Origin: Desulfobulbus oralis
GTDB lineage: Bacteria > Desulfobacterota > Desulfobulbia > Desulfobulbales > Desulfobulbaceae
NCBI RefSeq assembly: GCF_002952055.1
Contig: NZ_CP021255.1
Span: 124,001 to 188,000 of the forward strand
Direction of reading: 5' to 3'
DNA length: 64,000 nucleotides
The position numbers and the translations under genes were made by a program. This document shows positions 19,014-27,914 of this stretch, piece by piece (positions within the stretch are counted from its first letter, which is position 1; each line of letters starts with the position of its first letter). The notes below the pieces were generated by a model that did not search any database, was not told the DNA's origin, and worked only from the letters and a program-made list of their open reading frames with translations.

Positions 19014-21520
19014 CTATTCAAGGCACTGCTGACGGCCGCCGCTCTCCAGGCAGAGGCGCTCGCCGTCCGTGCGGGCGGTAATGCTGCCGCTTTCCGCGGT
19101 GGCAAAAACCAGAATCCCCTGCTGCTGCCAGCTTTCGAGATGGCTGCTCGCCGGATGAGTGCCCTTTTTTGCGGCACTGGCCGAGACGACAATGGCCCGG
19201 GGCGCGACCGCCCGCAGAAAGGGGGTGTAGTGGACCCGCCGCTGCCGTGATGTCCGGCCATAAGCACATCCGCACGCAGGAGCGCTGGCGGCAGATCCCG
19301 CAACAAAAGGCGCTCCCGGGCCGCCGCGATGTCGCCGGGAAACAGGAAGGCCCGCCGGCCCCGGGCCAGCCGCACCAGGAGACTGCGGTCATTTTCGCTG
19401 ACCTGCCTCGCCTCCCGGGCTTCCAGGCCAAAAGCCTCCAGCACAAAATCCGGCCCGGCTGCCAAAGTCTCTCGGCCCGCGATCTGCCGCACCGCGATCC
19501 CCGCAGCCCGGGCCTGCGCCAGCATGGCCCGATAGGCCGCTTCGGGCCTCTCGCTCACATTCACATAGAGCACCTGCGGCCGGAAGCGCGCCAGCACAAA
19601 GGGCAGACCGCTGTAGTGATCACTGTCCGCGTGGCTTGCCAGCGCCGCGTCCAGCCGCCAGATGCGCCGCCGCCAGAGAAAGGGCGCGACCCTGCGACTG
19701 CCCACCTCGTAGCCGGCCTGCCTATAACCGCCGCAGTCGATGAGCAGATGCCGGCCGTCCGGCAGGGAGACCAGGGCGCTGGCGCCCTGACCCACGTCAA
19801 TATAGCTCACCCTGAGTTCACGCTTTCCGGGGTGCAGCCACAGGGAGGCGGTGAAGGAGAGGAGCAGGCCGCAGCTCAGTACGGCGGCCACGGTGCGCCG
19901 CAGCCTGCCGCCGGGCAGCAGCCGGAACCACAGGGCCACTGCTATAAAATATACTATTATTTCAACGGGATGTGGGGTGATGGTCCAGCATGAGGCCAGC
20001 GGAATACGGGTAGCTGCCTCCAGCAGAAAGAGCGCGGTTTTGATGCCCCAGCCCCCCAGGCGCAGGGCCATGAGCGCCGGCCAGGGCAGGCCCGGCAGCA
20101 GCAGGAAGAGTGCCAGTCCCGCCAGACCGCAGGGCAGGGCCCAAAGGCAGAGCAGCGGTTCAATCGCCAGGTTCATCAGCGGGCCGACCAGGGAAAGGCG
20201 GTTGAAGTGGTACAGCATGAAAGGTGCGGTGCCCAGGGTGGCGGCCACGGAAACCATGAGCAGGGAAAGGCCGGCCCGGCGCAGGCTTGAGCAGATGCGC
20301 CGGCGGGACATGAGTCCCGGCCCGGGCAGCTCTGCCGGGTCCTCGGCCCCTTCCGGCGGCTGCAGGCAGGGCAGGCGCGGCAGGATCAGCACCAGGGCGG
20401 CGACTGCCGCAAAGGAAAGCTGGAAGGAAGCCCGAAACAGGGCCAGCGGCTGCAGGGCCAGAACGACCAGCGCCGCCCCGGCCACCAGATGCAACTGTAT
20501 CCGGCGGCGGTACAGGAAGAGGGCTGCAAGCGCCAGCAGCGTGGTGATCAGGGCGCGCACAACCGGCACATTCAGCCCGGCCAGACAGGCGTAGAACAGG
20601 ATCAGGGGCATGCTCAGGCCCAGGGCCAGCATGCGGGCATGACCGGACAACAGAATCCGGGAGGAACGCCTGAGAAGCCCGTAGGCCAGCGCTGCCGCCA
20701 TGGCCGTCACCAGCCCCACATGCATCCCGGAGATGGCGAGAATATGCAGGCAGCCGCTGTTCCTGAAAAGTTCCAGCATCGCCGGGGACAGACTCTGCTG
20801 CGCCCCCACCAGCAGCGCCTGATACACAGCCGCGACTTCCGGCTCCAGTCGGGCTTCCAGAAAACGGGCCGTGCGCTGGCGCAGGCGCTCCGCGGCAAAG
20901 CGCAGACCCTGCGCCGGGCCGGGCGCCTTTTCCGGGAGCAGCTTCAGTGCCGCCGGGGCGCTCAGCCACAGGATGGCGTCGAAATCCTGCGCCTGCACGG
21001 AAAAGGCTTCGACTTTCGGTCGTTCTGCCCAGCCCATGGCCAGAATCAGGTCGCCCGCCTGCACCGTCCCGGGCATTTTGCCCCGCATCCGCAGGGCCAC
21101 CTTGCCGGACAGGGGGCGGAAGCGCTCGTCCACGCCGTGGATCAGAAGGCCTGTCACCCCGAGCGTGCAACGGGAGAGCGAGCCGTCGCCGCTCACCATA
21201 TCCAGAACGCGGCCCTGCACCGTCACCTTGCTGCGTTCCGTCAGCGCCGCGGCCACCCGCTCAGGTCCGGCGGGCGCGTGCAGGGCCTGCCAGCCGTGCA
21301 GCGCACCGGTACAGCAGAAAAGCGGCAGCCCGGCCCAGACCAGGGCCCGCCTGGGAGAGCAGCACAACAGGGCGATCAGGCAGAGGGCGATGGCGGCCAG
21401 CAGAATCGCGATGAACGGCGAGTCTGGGGCCAGACGCGGGGCCAGTTGCTGCGCCGCCGCAATGCCCAGCATAAAGGCCAGACTCAAAAGCGGCAGCAGA
21501 TGATGACGGCACCAGGCCAT
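19014..21520 (-). pseudogene. comEC: DNA uptake channel ComEC/Rec2, frameshifted near the 3' end
   Basis: ComEC forms the inner-membrane pore for transforming DNA. The N-terminal part has several membrane segments and an OB-like domain, then the Competence membrane domain (about 220-500), then a metallo-beta-lactamase domain with YIDVGQGASALVSLPDG, LIDCGG and SHADSDHYSGLPF. After AGHHGSGGSTTPP the frame shifts: the run of five G at 19221-19225 (minus-strand C5) needs one more base to continue as PFLRAVAPRAIVVSASAAKK and stop at 19014, giving about 835 residues. Read as is, it runs in a wrong frame to 18965, over the end of the nitroreductase gene. A homopolymer sequencing error is likely, as for rodA. 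Confidence 0.85.
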
Positions 21521-21547
21521 GCGTGCACCGGAACAGGGCTGCCGGCC

Positions 21548-22849
21548 TCAGGGGCCAGACAGCCAGGGCTCGATCAACTGCAGATGCCGCTGCACCACGC
21601 CCCGCTGCGCCAACAGCCAGTTGAGCGCTGCGCCGCCCCTGCGCTCACGCTCCCGCTCATCCGTAAGGAGACGCCGCAAAGCGTCCTCGAGACTCCGGAT
21701 CTCCAGCCGGAGCGCGCCGCCCACAGCCTCAAGGGCGGCAGCGATCTCGGCAAAGTCCGCCATGTGCGGGCCAAAGCAGACAGGAATACCCGCTGCCGCA
21801 GCTTCCACCGGATTGTGTCCGCCCAAAGGGACCAGCGAGCCCCCGATAAAAGCCACATCAGCCAGGGGATAACAGCCAGCCAGCTCGCCCAGGGTATCCA
21901 GCAGCAGGAAAGGGCCCTGCCCCGCCTCCCTCGGCTGGCTGCGGCGGCGGAAAATCAGCCCGGATTGGGCAGCCAGCGCCGAAATGGCCTCCGCCCGGCC
22001 GGGCTGACGTGGCGCCAGGAGGATCTGCAGATCCGGGATTGTCGCGCGCAGACGGGCACAGACCAGCAGCAGCAGTTCCTCCTCGCCCGGGTGCGTGGAG
22101 CCAAGGAGCAAAAGCGGCCCATGCTCGGCAAAGCCGTACCGGCGCCGCAGGCCCCTGCTCCATGCCTGCCGCTGCCCCGGGGCGGCGGTGAGCGCCCTGG
22201 TTTCAGCCGCGTCGAACTTCAGATTGCCCAGGGTGTGGATGCGGGCAGGCGCGAGCCCCAGACTGGCCATGTTGTCGGCATCCGCATCGGTCTGCATGCA
22301 GAGGGCGGAAAAACAACGGAACATGGGCGCAAAAAACCAGGAAAAACGCTGGTAGCGGGCAAAGGAACGCGCAGTGATGCGGCCGTTCACCAGCAGGGCC
22401 GGCACACCGGCCTGGGCGAGCTGCTGCAGCCAGCCCGGCCAGAAGTCCGTTTCCACCTGTATGAAGACCGCAGGCCGTATCGTGCGGATGAAATGGCGGA
22501 CGACCGGGTAGAGATCATAGGGCGCGGCCACGATGGCCTGGCAGAGTTCCGCAACGTGGGTCCTGGCCACGGCCTCGCCGCTTTTCGTGGTCACGCTCAG
22601 CACGATGGGCGCCTCCGGCCATCTGCTTCGCAGTCCCCGCAGCAGGGGGGCGCAGGAGCTCAGCTCGCCCACCGAGAGCGCGTGTACCCAGAAGACCGGC
22701 CCCTGCAGCCACCCCAGCCGGCGGGTCAGGCCAAAACCCAGTCGTGCCGGCACCCTGGCCCGGTACCTGGGATGCAGACAGGCTGCCGCGAGCAGCAGCA
22801 GGATGAACGGAGCAAGCAGAAGGCGCAGCAGATTGTAAAACAGCAACAT
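21548..22849 (-). CDS. waaA: 3-deoxy-D-manno-octulosonic acid (KDO) transferase
   Basis: WaaA (KdtA) adds KDO to lipid A in the inner leaflet of the cytoplasmic membrane. The 433-residue protein has an N-terminal membrane anchor (about 3-25), the GT30 segment VFWVHALSVGELSS near 52, ETDFWPGWL near 130, and the GT-B C-terminal part with STHPGEEELLL near 255 and SLVPLGGHNPVEAAA near 342. ATG 22849 fits the family; a TTG 57 bases upstream is possible. It supports an LPS outer membrane, together with gmhA. Confidence 0.93.
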   Translation of the reverse strand: MLLFYNLLRLLLAPFILLLLAAACLHPRYRARVPARLGFGLTRRLGWLQGPVFWVHALSVGELSSCAPLLRGLRSRWPEAPIVLSVTTKSGEAVARTHVAELCQAIVAAPYDLYPVVRHFIRTIRPAVFIQVETDFWPGWLQQLAQAGVPALLVNGRITARSFARYQRFSWFFAPMFRCFSALCMQTDADADNMASLGLAPARIHTLGNLKFDAAETRALTAAPGQRQAWSRGLRRRYGFAEHGPLLLLGSTHPGEEELLLLVCARLRATIPDLQILLAPRQPGRAEAISALAAQSGLIFRRRSQPREAGQGPFLLLDTLGELAGCYPLADVAFIGGSLVPLGGHNPVEAAAAGIPVCFGPHMADFAEIAAALEAVGGALRLEIRSLEDALRRLLTDERERERRGGAALNWLLAQRGVVQRHLQLIEPWLSGP

Positions 22850-23073
22850 GGTGGCGTCGGGGGAGCGGGAAAGGAGAACTGGCCTCGGTAAAAAATGAAG
22901 CGGCAATGCAAGCGCCGTCAGAGCCTCGGTGCCGGCCCATGGCGAGTCGGTGCGGGCTCATTCGGGACTTTTGCCAAACCTGACATCGCCGACAAGAGTG
23001 CCTGGCACTGCCGCAAAAAAAAGCGCATAATGCAGACCCGTCAACAAAAAGATGCCCCGGACTTTGGGCGAAT

Positions 23074-23502
23074 ATGAACGCGAATCACGATCTTTCCCGC
23101 TTTGTGTCGGCGCAGGAGGGCCGTTACGAGATGGCCTACGCCGAACTGGCAAACGGCCGCAAACGCAGCCACTGGATGTGGTACATCTTTCCCCAGCTTT
23201 CAGGCCTGGGCTCCAGCCCCATGGCGCGGCGCTATGCCTTGAGCGGTCTGGAAGAGGCCAAAGCCTTCCTGGTGCATCCGCTGCTGGGGACAAGGCTTGT
23301 CCACATTTCGGCGCTGCTGCTGAGCCTTGAGACAAACAAGCCCACCGAAATTTTCGGTTTTCCGGACGACATCAAGCTCCGCTCGTCCATGACGCTCTTT
23401 GCCCTGGCCCGCCCCGAAGAGCCGGTGTTTCAGTAGGTGCTCGACAGGTTCTTCGGCGGTGACAAAGATCCGCTGACCCTGCGGCTTTTGCGAATAGGGT
23501 GA
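23074..23502 (+). pseudogene. DUF1810-family gene with an in-frame amber codon
   Basis: The first 120 codons encode a DUF1810 protein: LSRFVSAQEGRYEMAYAELA, HWMWYIFPQLSGLGSSPMARRYAL and IFGFPDDIKLRSSMTLFA are typical of the family, whose function is unknown. TAG at 23434-23436 interrupts it right after PVFQ, and the same frame goes on for another 21 codons (VLDRFFGGDKDPLTLRLL), which is the normal C-terminus, to TGA 23500-23502. A CAG to TAG change would explain this. The protein may work without its last helix. Readthrough is possible but unsupported. Confidence 0.8.
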
Positions 23503-23607
23503 TGGAAAAAACTGTTTAAAGATTTCAATCCGCGCCCTCTGAGGGCATTGCTGTCCGGCGCACCCGGGCGGGCCTGCGGTCAGGATGCTGTGGGCGTGGC
23601 CCCTGCC

Positions 23608-24276
23608 CTACTCTTCTTCAGACTCATGCTGCAAAAACGAGGGCCGCTGCTCCGGCGAATAGGGAATGCGCCCCCGCTCTTCCAGAATCGCCTCGAACTC
23701 CAGAAGCTGCGCCTCGGTTTCGATGCTGTCCACGCCCAGTTGGTCGTGGCGGCAACTGCAGTGCACGAGCTGGCCACCGCACCAGGGGCAAATCTCCACC
23801 ACGCAGCCCAGCTCGTGATATTCGCCGCTGGCCGCATGGCAGACCGGGCACAGCTCCTCATCCTGATTCAGGGCTTCGTAGTTGGGCAGCTCGCCCGTGG
23901 CTTTGCGCACGAAATCATCCACGCTCTCGTAGCCGAAAAAGTCCAGCAACTCGTCGGTCAGACAGCCGTCCTTCACGTCTCCATGAAACTCGACGCCCTC
24001 GTCGGAGACCAGATACACGTAGCGCCCGCTGCCGCTTGCCAGTGCCAGCAGGAAGATGCCCTGCCTGCGGTCTATGCGCAGAATTTCGCGCGCCCAGTCC
24101 TCGGCCGCCTCCGGCAGAAAGCTGTAAAACTCCCGCAAGAGCATGAGTGCCAGCCGGTCGTCCCGGTACTGGTCCACCAGATCATCGGCCCCGGCGCGCT
24201 GCGCCTCGGGCACGGCATAGTCCATGGCCCGGCGAATATCGCGCAAAAGTGACTTCACATCATTTGCTTCCCGCAT
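23608..24276 (-). CDS. Hypothetical protein with C-terminal Cys-rich (zinc ribbon-like) segment
   Basis: A 222-residue acidic soluble protein that I do not recognise. The N-terminal two thirds look mixed alpha-beta (LMLLREFYSFLPEAAEDWAREILR and LLALASGSGRYVYLVSDEG). Residues about 140-180 carry CPVC, a distant Cys (LGCVVE), CPWCGG and HCSCRH, which could bind zinc. The start at 24276 was chosen because GGAGAGG precedes it; the frame runs seven codons further. It lies 43 bases before the methyltransferase gene stop end on the same strand, possibly in one transcript. No function is offered. Confidence 0.65.
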   Translation of the reverse strand: MREANDVKSLLRDIRRAMDYAVPEAQRAGADDLVDQYRDDRLALMLLREFYSFLPEAAEDWAREILRIDRRQGIFLLALASGSGRYVYLVSDEGVEFHGDVKDGCLTDELLDFFGYESVDDFVRKATGELPNYEALNQDEELCPVCHAASGEYHELGCVVEICPWCGGQLVHCSCRHDQLGVDSIETEAQLLEFEAILEERGRIPYSPEQRPSFLQHESEEE

Positions 24277-24318
24277 GTGCCTCTCCAAAAAAGGCATGAA
24301 ACCTGAAGAATCCGTGCA

Positions 24319-25107
24319 CTACCGCTCTTCACCGCGCGCCAAGGCGGTCTGGCTTTCCGGACTGTGCCTTCTGCTGTACCACAGCAGCTTGCGGCACACC
24401 CCGCGGATCAGGCTGGCCTCTTTCTTCTTCAGGCGTACACGGCCCAGAAACTGGCGGATATTGCGCATCCAGAAGACGTGATTGTCGTCACGCAGGAAGG
24501 TGATGATGTCCAGGGCCTCCTCGATGTGCGCATACATGCCTTCCAGGTCATAGGAGTTGGCGAAATCCGACTTGGGCACCCCGGAAAAGGGGTGGGCGTG
24601 CAGGGCGGTGTAGAGTTCATAGGCGTGGATGGCCACGGCCTGGGCCAGGTTCAGCGAAGCAAAGTCGGCGGTGGGAATGGTGGAGGCATACTGGCAGAAA
24701 TCCAGGTCTTCGTTGGTCAGCCCGCTGGCCTCGGAGCCGAACATGAGGGCGATGCGCGTCTCGGCTGCCAGCGGCGCAATCTGCGCCATCACTTCCCGGG
24801 GCGTGTGATCTTCCATCCGTCGCCGGCCCTGGCGCGCGGTGGCGCCCACCACAAGCTGAAAAGGCGCGACCGCTTCGGCGGTGGTCGCGCAGTAGTGCAT
24901 GTCGCGAATCAGAAAGGCGGCCTTGTGGGTGGCCATTTTGAGCATCCGCTCTTCGTCGTGATGCTCATCGCTCACCACATGGAGCCCGTGGATGCCAAAA
25001 TTGCAGGCAATGCGGGCTGCGGCCCCAATATTTTCCGGGAATTTGGGATGCACCAGGATGATGCCGCAGCCGGAAAGCGCGCCACCATCCACCTGGGAGC
25101 GGCCCAC
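24319..25107 (-). CDS. SPOUT-class RNA methyltransferase (TrmJ-like)
   Basis: TrmJ-type enzymes 2'-O-methylate tRNA at position 32; close relatives act on rRNA. The 262-residue protein shows the SpoU motifs: HPKFPENIGAAARIACNFG near the N-terminus, ALMFGSEASGLTNEDL near 140 and STIPTADFASLNLAQAVAI near 160, forming the SAM-binding trefoil knot. GTG 25107 stands 2 bases after the stop of the upstream gene, suggesting translational coupling; a GTG at 25092 is an alternative. A longer upstream extension in this frame lies over the neighbouring coiled-coil gene and is not coding. Confidence 0.85.
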   Translation of the reverse strand: MGRSQVDGGALSGCGIILVHPKFPENIGAAARIACNFGIHGLHVVSDEHHDEERMLKMATHKAAFLIRDMHYCATTAEAVAPFQLVVGATARQGRRRMEDHTPREVMAQIAPLAAETRIALMFGSEASGLTNEDLDFCQYASTIPTADFASLNLAQAVAIHAYELYTALHAHPFSGVPKSDFANSYDLEGMYAHIEEALDIITFLRDDNHVFWMRNIRQFLGRVRLKKKEASLIRGVCRKLLWYSRRHSPESQTALARGEER

Positions 25108-25109
25108 CC

Positions 25110-25598
25110 CTACCTGCCGCTGTGCTGTTCCAGCTCGAGCGGCCCACGGCCCGGCGAGGAGCTGCCGGTCATCCGCCGGATAAAGGGAATGATGCCGCGC
25201 TCGGCCCGGACTATCTCTTCTTCCGCCTCCTGAACGGTCATCTGCCAGACCGGCGCAAAGCCGGGCGACTTGGTCATCATCACGTCCACGGCCCGCTGGA
25301 ACACCTGGAGCTGCCGGAGTTCGGCACGGCCCGGCTTCTGGTTCAGGCTTTGTACCATGTTGCGCAGATTGTCCCGCTCCTGCTTCAGATTTTCCATCTC
25401 CTGCTTGCGGCGCTCGGTTTCCACGGCGTCTATTTCCAGCTTGGTTTGCAGATGCTCCCGCAGCTTGCGCCGGTCCCTGTTGAGTTCCCGAATCTTGACA
25501 CAGCCCCGGAGCCAGACAAAAACCGCTCCGATCAGGCCAAAACCCAAACCAATGGTAAAAGGATTGAAAAGCAGATCGCCAAGCCAGCTGGTATCCAT
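25110..25598 (-). CDS. Membrane-anchored coiled-coil protein
   Basis: A 162-residue protein with one N-terminal membrane segment (about 12-31, NPFTIGLGFGLIGAVFVWL), a long charged coiled coil (about 36-105, rich in Arg, Glu, Lys) and a C-terminal part with acidic EAEEEIVRAERG. I do not recognise a named family. Its stop is 2 bases before the start of the TrmJ-like gene, so the two are coupled. A signalling or scaffolding role is possible but not shown. Confidence 0.65.
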   Translation of the reverse strand: MDTSWLGDLLFNPFTIGLGFGLIGAVFVWLRGCVKIRELNRDRRKLREHLQTKLEIDAVETERRKQEMENLKQERDNLRNMVQSLNQKPGRAELRQLQVFQRAVDVMMTKSPGFAPVWQMTVQEAEEEIVRAERGIIPFIRRMTGSSSPGRGPLELEQHSGR

Positions 25599-25750
25599 GC
25601 GTATGCCTCAAAAGGTAGTGAGAAAGTCCGGGGCCAGCCGCGCGGGCGCCCTTGGCCCGCGGCCAGCCTCCTTGGCCTGCGGGCTCTATTTTTATGGCAA
25701 GCATCCGGCAGCGTCAAGGAAAAGCGCAGAAAAGGGGCCTCCACCGAGGT

Positions 25751-27751
25751 TCAGGCCAGGGAAAAAACAAGGCGCCTGGTGGTGATATCCGCAGTCTCGA
25801 GCCGCGCCTGCACCACATCGCCCAACTGAAAAATGCGGCCGTGCCGCTCGCCGATCAGCCGGTGGCGACGCTTGTCGAGCAGATAGTAGTCGGCGGGCAG
25901 CAGGCTCATGGGCACGCCGCCGCTGATGCCGCTGGCCTCCAGGTCCAGATAGAGGCCAAAGGAGCTGAAGCCCGAGATGGTGGCGCCAAAGCTTTCGCCC
26001 TCCCGCCCGTGCAGACAGAGCACGGCCATACGCGCCAGAACGTCCCGCTCCAGCTCGATGGCCCGGCGCTCACAGCGGGAGAGGTGCAGCCCGGCCTCGG
26101 CCAGATCGGCAGCGGCCATGGCTGCTTGCTCCCGCTGCAGCCAGGCCTGCAGGACCCGGTGGGCAATCAGGTCGGGATAGCGGCGAATGGGCGAGGTAAA
26201 GTGCAGGTAGGTGTCGGCTGCCAGCCCGAAATGGCCCAGGTTTTCCGGACTATAGCGGGCCTGCAGCATGGAGCGCAGCAGAAGATTGCTGATCATGTAG
26301 GCCTGCGGCAGGTCTGCGGACAGGGCCAGCACCTGCGCCACCCAGCCGGAATCCGGCGCTCCGGGCGGCAGTTGCAGGCCCAGGGAGCGGGCCGCGTCGG
26401 CAAAAATTTCCAGCTTTTCCGGATCCGGAGCCTCGTGGATGCGGTACAGCACCGGCTGTCGCGCCCGGGCCAGGGTTTCGGCCACGGCCTCGTTGGCAGC
26501 CAGCATACAGTCCTCGACGAGCATGTGGGCCCCGGTACGCGCGGCCCGGCGGATGGCCACCACCCTGCCGCCCTTCAGCTCCACCTCCGGCTCCGGCGCG
26601 TCGAATTCCAGACTGCCGCGGGTCAGGCGCTGCGCCTTCAGGAGCCTGGCCAGGCTCCTGGCCAGCTCCAGCATGGGCAGAATCGCGGCCGGGGCATGGG
26701 CAGGCGGGGCCCCATCCTGAAAGAGCAGCCGGTCGATTTCAGCATAGGTGCAGCGCCTGGCACTTTGAATCAGGCTTTTCGTAAAGCGCTGGCCAGTACG
26801 ACGGCCGGCCGCATCGAAGCGCAGGATCGCCGTAAAGGCCGGCCGCGGCACATCGGGCATCAGGCTGCACAGGTCGTTCGAGAGCCGCTCCGGCAGCATG
26901 GGCAGAACCCGGCCGGGCAGATAAACGCTTGTGCCCCGGCGGTAGGCCTCCCGGTCGAGCGCGCTGCCGGGCCGCACATAGTGGCTCACATCCGCAATGG
27001 ACACGTAGAGCATGAAGCCGCCCTCCGCCGCCCTGGCCACACAGATGGCGTCGTCAAAATCGCGGGCATCCCCGCCGTCAATGGTCACGTGCGGAAGATG
27101 CCGCAGATCTTCCCGGCCCGGCTCGCATTCGCTCAGCTCCGGCAGGGCCGCGACCTCGGCCAGCACCGCCTTGGGGAAGGCAGTGGCAAGGCCGGCCGCA
27201 AACAGCGCCATGCGCTCTTGCACAGCCGCATCGAGCGGGTCGCCCAGAATCTGCACGATCTTGGCCTGCGCCTGCCGGCTCTCCGAACCGTAGTCCAGAA
27301 TCTCGGCCAAGACCGCCAGTCCGTCCGCATTTTTGGCCAGCGCATCCGTTCTGCCCACCACAAAGCTCTGGCTCAGGCGCTCGTTGTCCGGCACGATAAA
27401 GCCACCGGCCGGGCTGGCCGAAAAGATACCGCACACCTGCGTCCAGGCCCGCTGCAGCACCCGGCAGACCACGCCTTCCTGCCGGCCCCGCCCCGTGCCC
27501 AAAAGCCGCACCGCCACGGTGTCGCCGTGCACGGCTCCGCCCAGATCGCTGCGGGCGATAAAAATATCCTTCCCGCCGGCCAGGGCGCTTTGGCCTGTCG
27601 GCGCCACGAAGCCAAAACCCTTGGCCGTTACCTCCAACACCCCCGTGACCTGCCGACGCCCCGTTGCAGGCCGCGGGGCGCGGCCGCCCGCCCGTCGTTG
27701 CAGAGCAGCGAATCCAGCGCCCCGTTTCTGCGATCTTCGTTTAATGGCCAA
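25751..27751 (-). CDS. rnr: Ribonuclease R (RNase II family 3'-5' exoribonuclease)
   Basis: RNase R degrades structured RNA from the 3' end. The 666-residue protein has a basic N-terminus, cold-shock-like OB domains (VTAKGFGFVAP near 42), the RNB catalytic domain (about 205-530) with the aspartate motif IDGGDARDFDDAI and the conserved YVSIADVSHYVRPGS, and a C-terminal S1 domain (about 580-660). It is a little short for RNase R. The start is a TTG with GGTGAG five bases upstream. It is divergent from rel with 163 bases between. Confidence 0.94.
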   Translation of the reverse strand: MAIKRRSQKRGAGFAALQRRAGGRAPRPATGRRQVTGVLEVTAKGFGFVAPTGQSALAGGKDIFIARSDLGGAVHGDTVAVRLLGTGRGRQEGVVCRVLQRAWTQVCGIFSASPAGGFIVPDNERLSQSFVVGRTDALAKNADGLAVLAEILDYGSESRQAQAKIVQILGDPLDAAVQERMALFAAGLATAFPKAVLAEVAALPELSECEPGREDLRHLPHVTIDGGDARDFDDAICVARAAEGGFMLYVSIADVSHYVRPGSALDREAYRRGTSVYLPGRVLPMLPERLSNDLCSLMPDVPRPAFTAILRFDAAGRRTGQRFTKSLIQSARRCTYAEIDRLLFQDGAPPAHAPAAILPMLELARSLARLLKAQRLTRGSLEFDAPEPEVELKGGRVVAIRRAARTGAHMLVEDCMLAANEAVAETLARARQPVLYRIHEAPDPEKLEIFADAARSLGLQLPPGAPDSGWVAQVLALSADLPQAYMISNLLLRSMLQARYSPENLGHFGLAADTYLHFTSPIRRYPDLIAHRVLQAWLQREQAAMAAADLAEAGLHLSRCERRAIELERDVLARMAVLCLHGREGESFGATISGFSSFGLYLDLEASGISGGVPMSLLPADYYLLDKRRHRLIGERHGRIFQLGDVVQARLETADITTRRLVFSLA

Positions 27752-27914
27752 TCTATCTCACCGTTTTTCTTAAAAAAGCAAGTATTGTGCCCAGTCGGGC
27801 GTTTTTCATGGTATGGCAGAATATCTTCTGCTAAGGTGGAAGCTTGTGTTTCTGCCGGGCTCTGCGCAGAACGCCTGCCCGCAACGCCCCTTTTCCACAG
27901 CATGCCGAGGCACC

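Noticed and set aside
24319-25704. A 461-residue protein containing the TrmJ-like domain at its end
   Set aside because: The first 200 codons overlap the coiled-coil gene at 25110-25598 in another phase and are low-complexity; the methyltransferase starts at about 25107.
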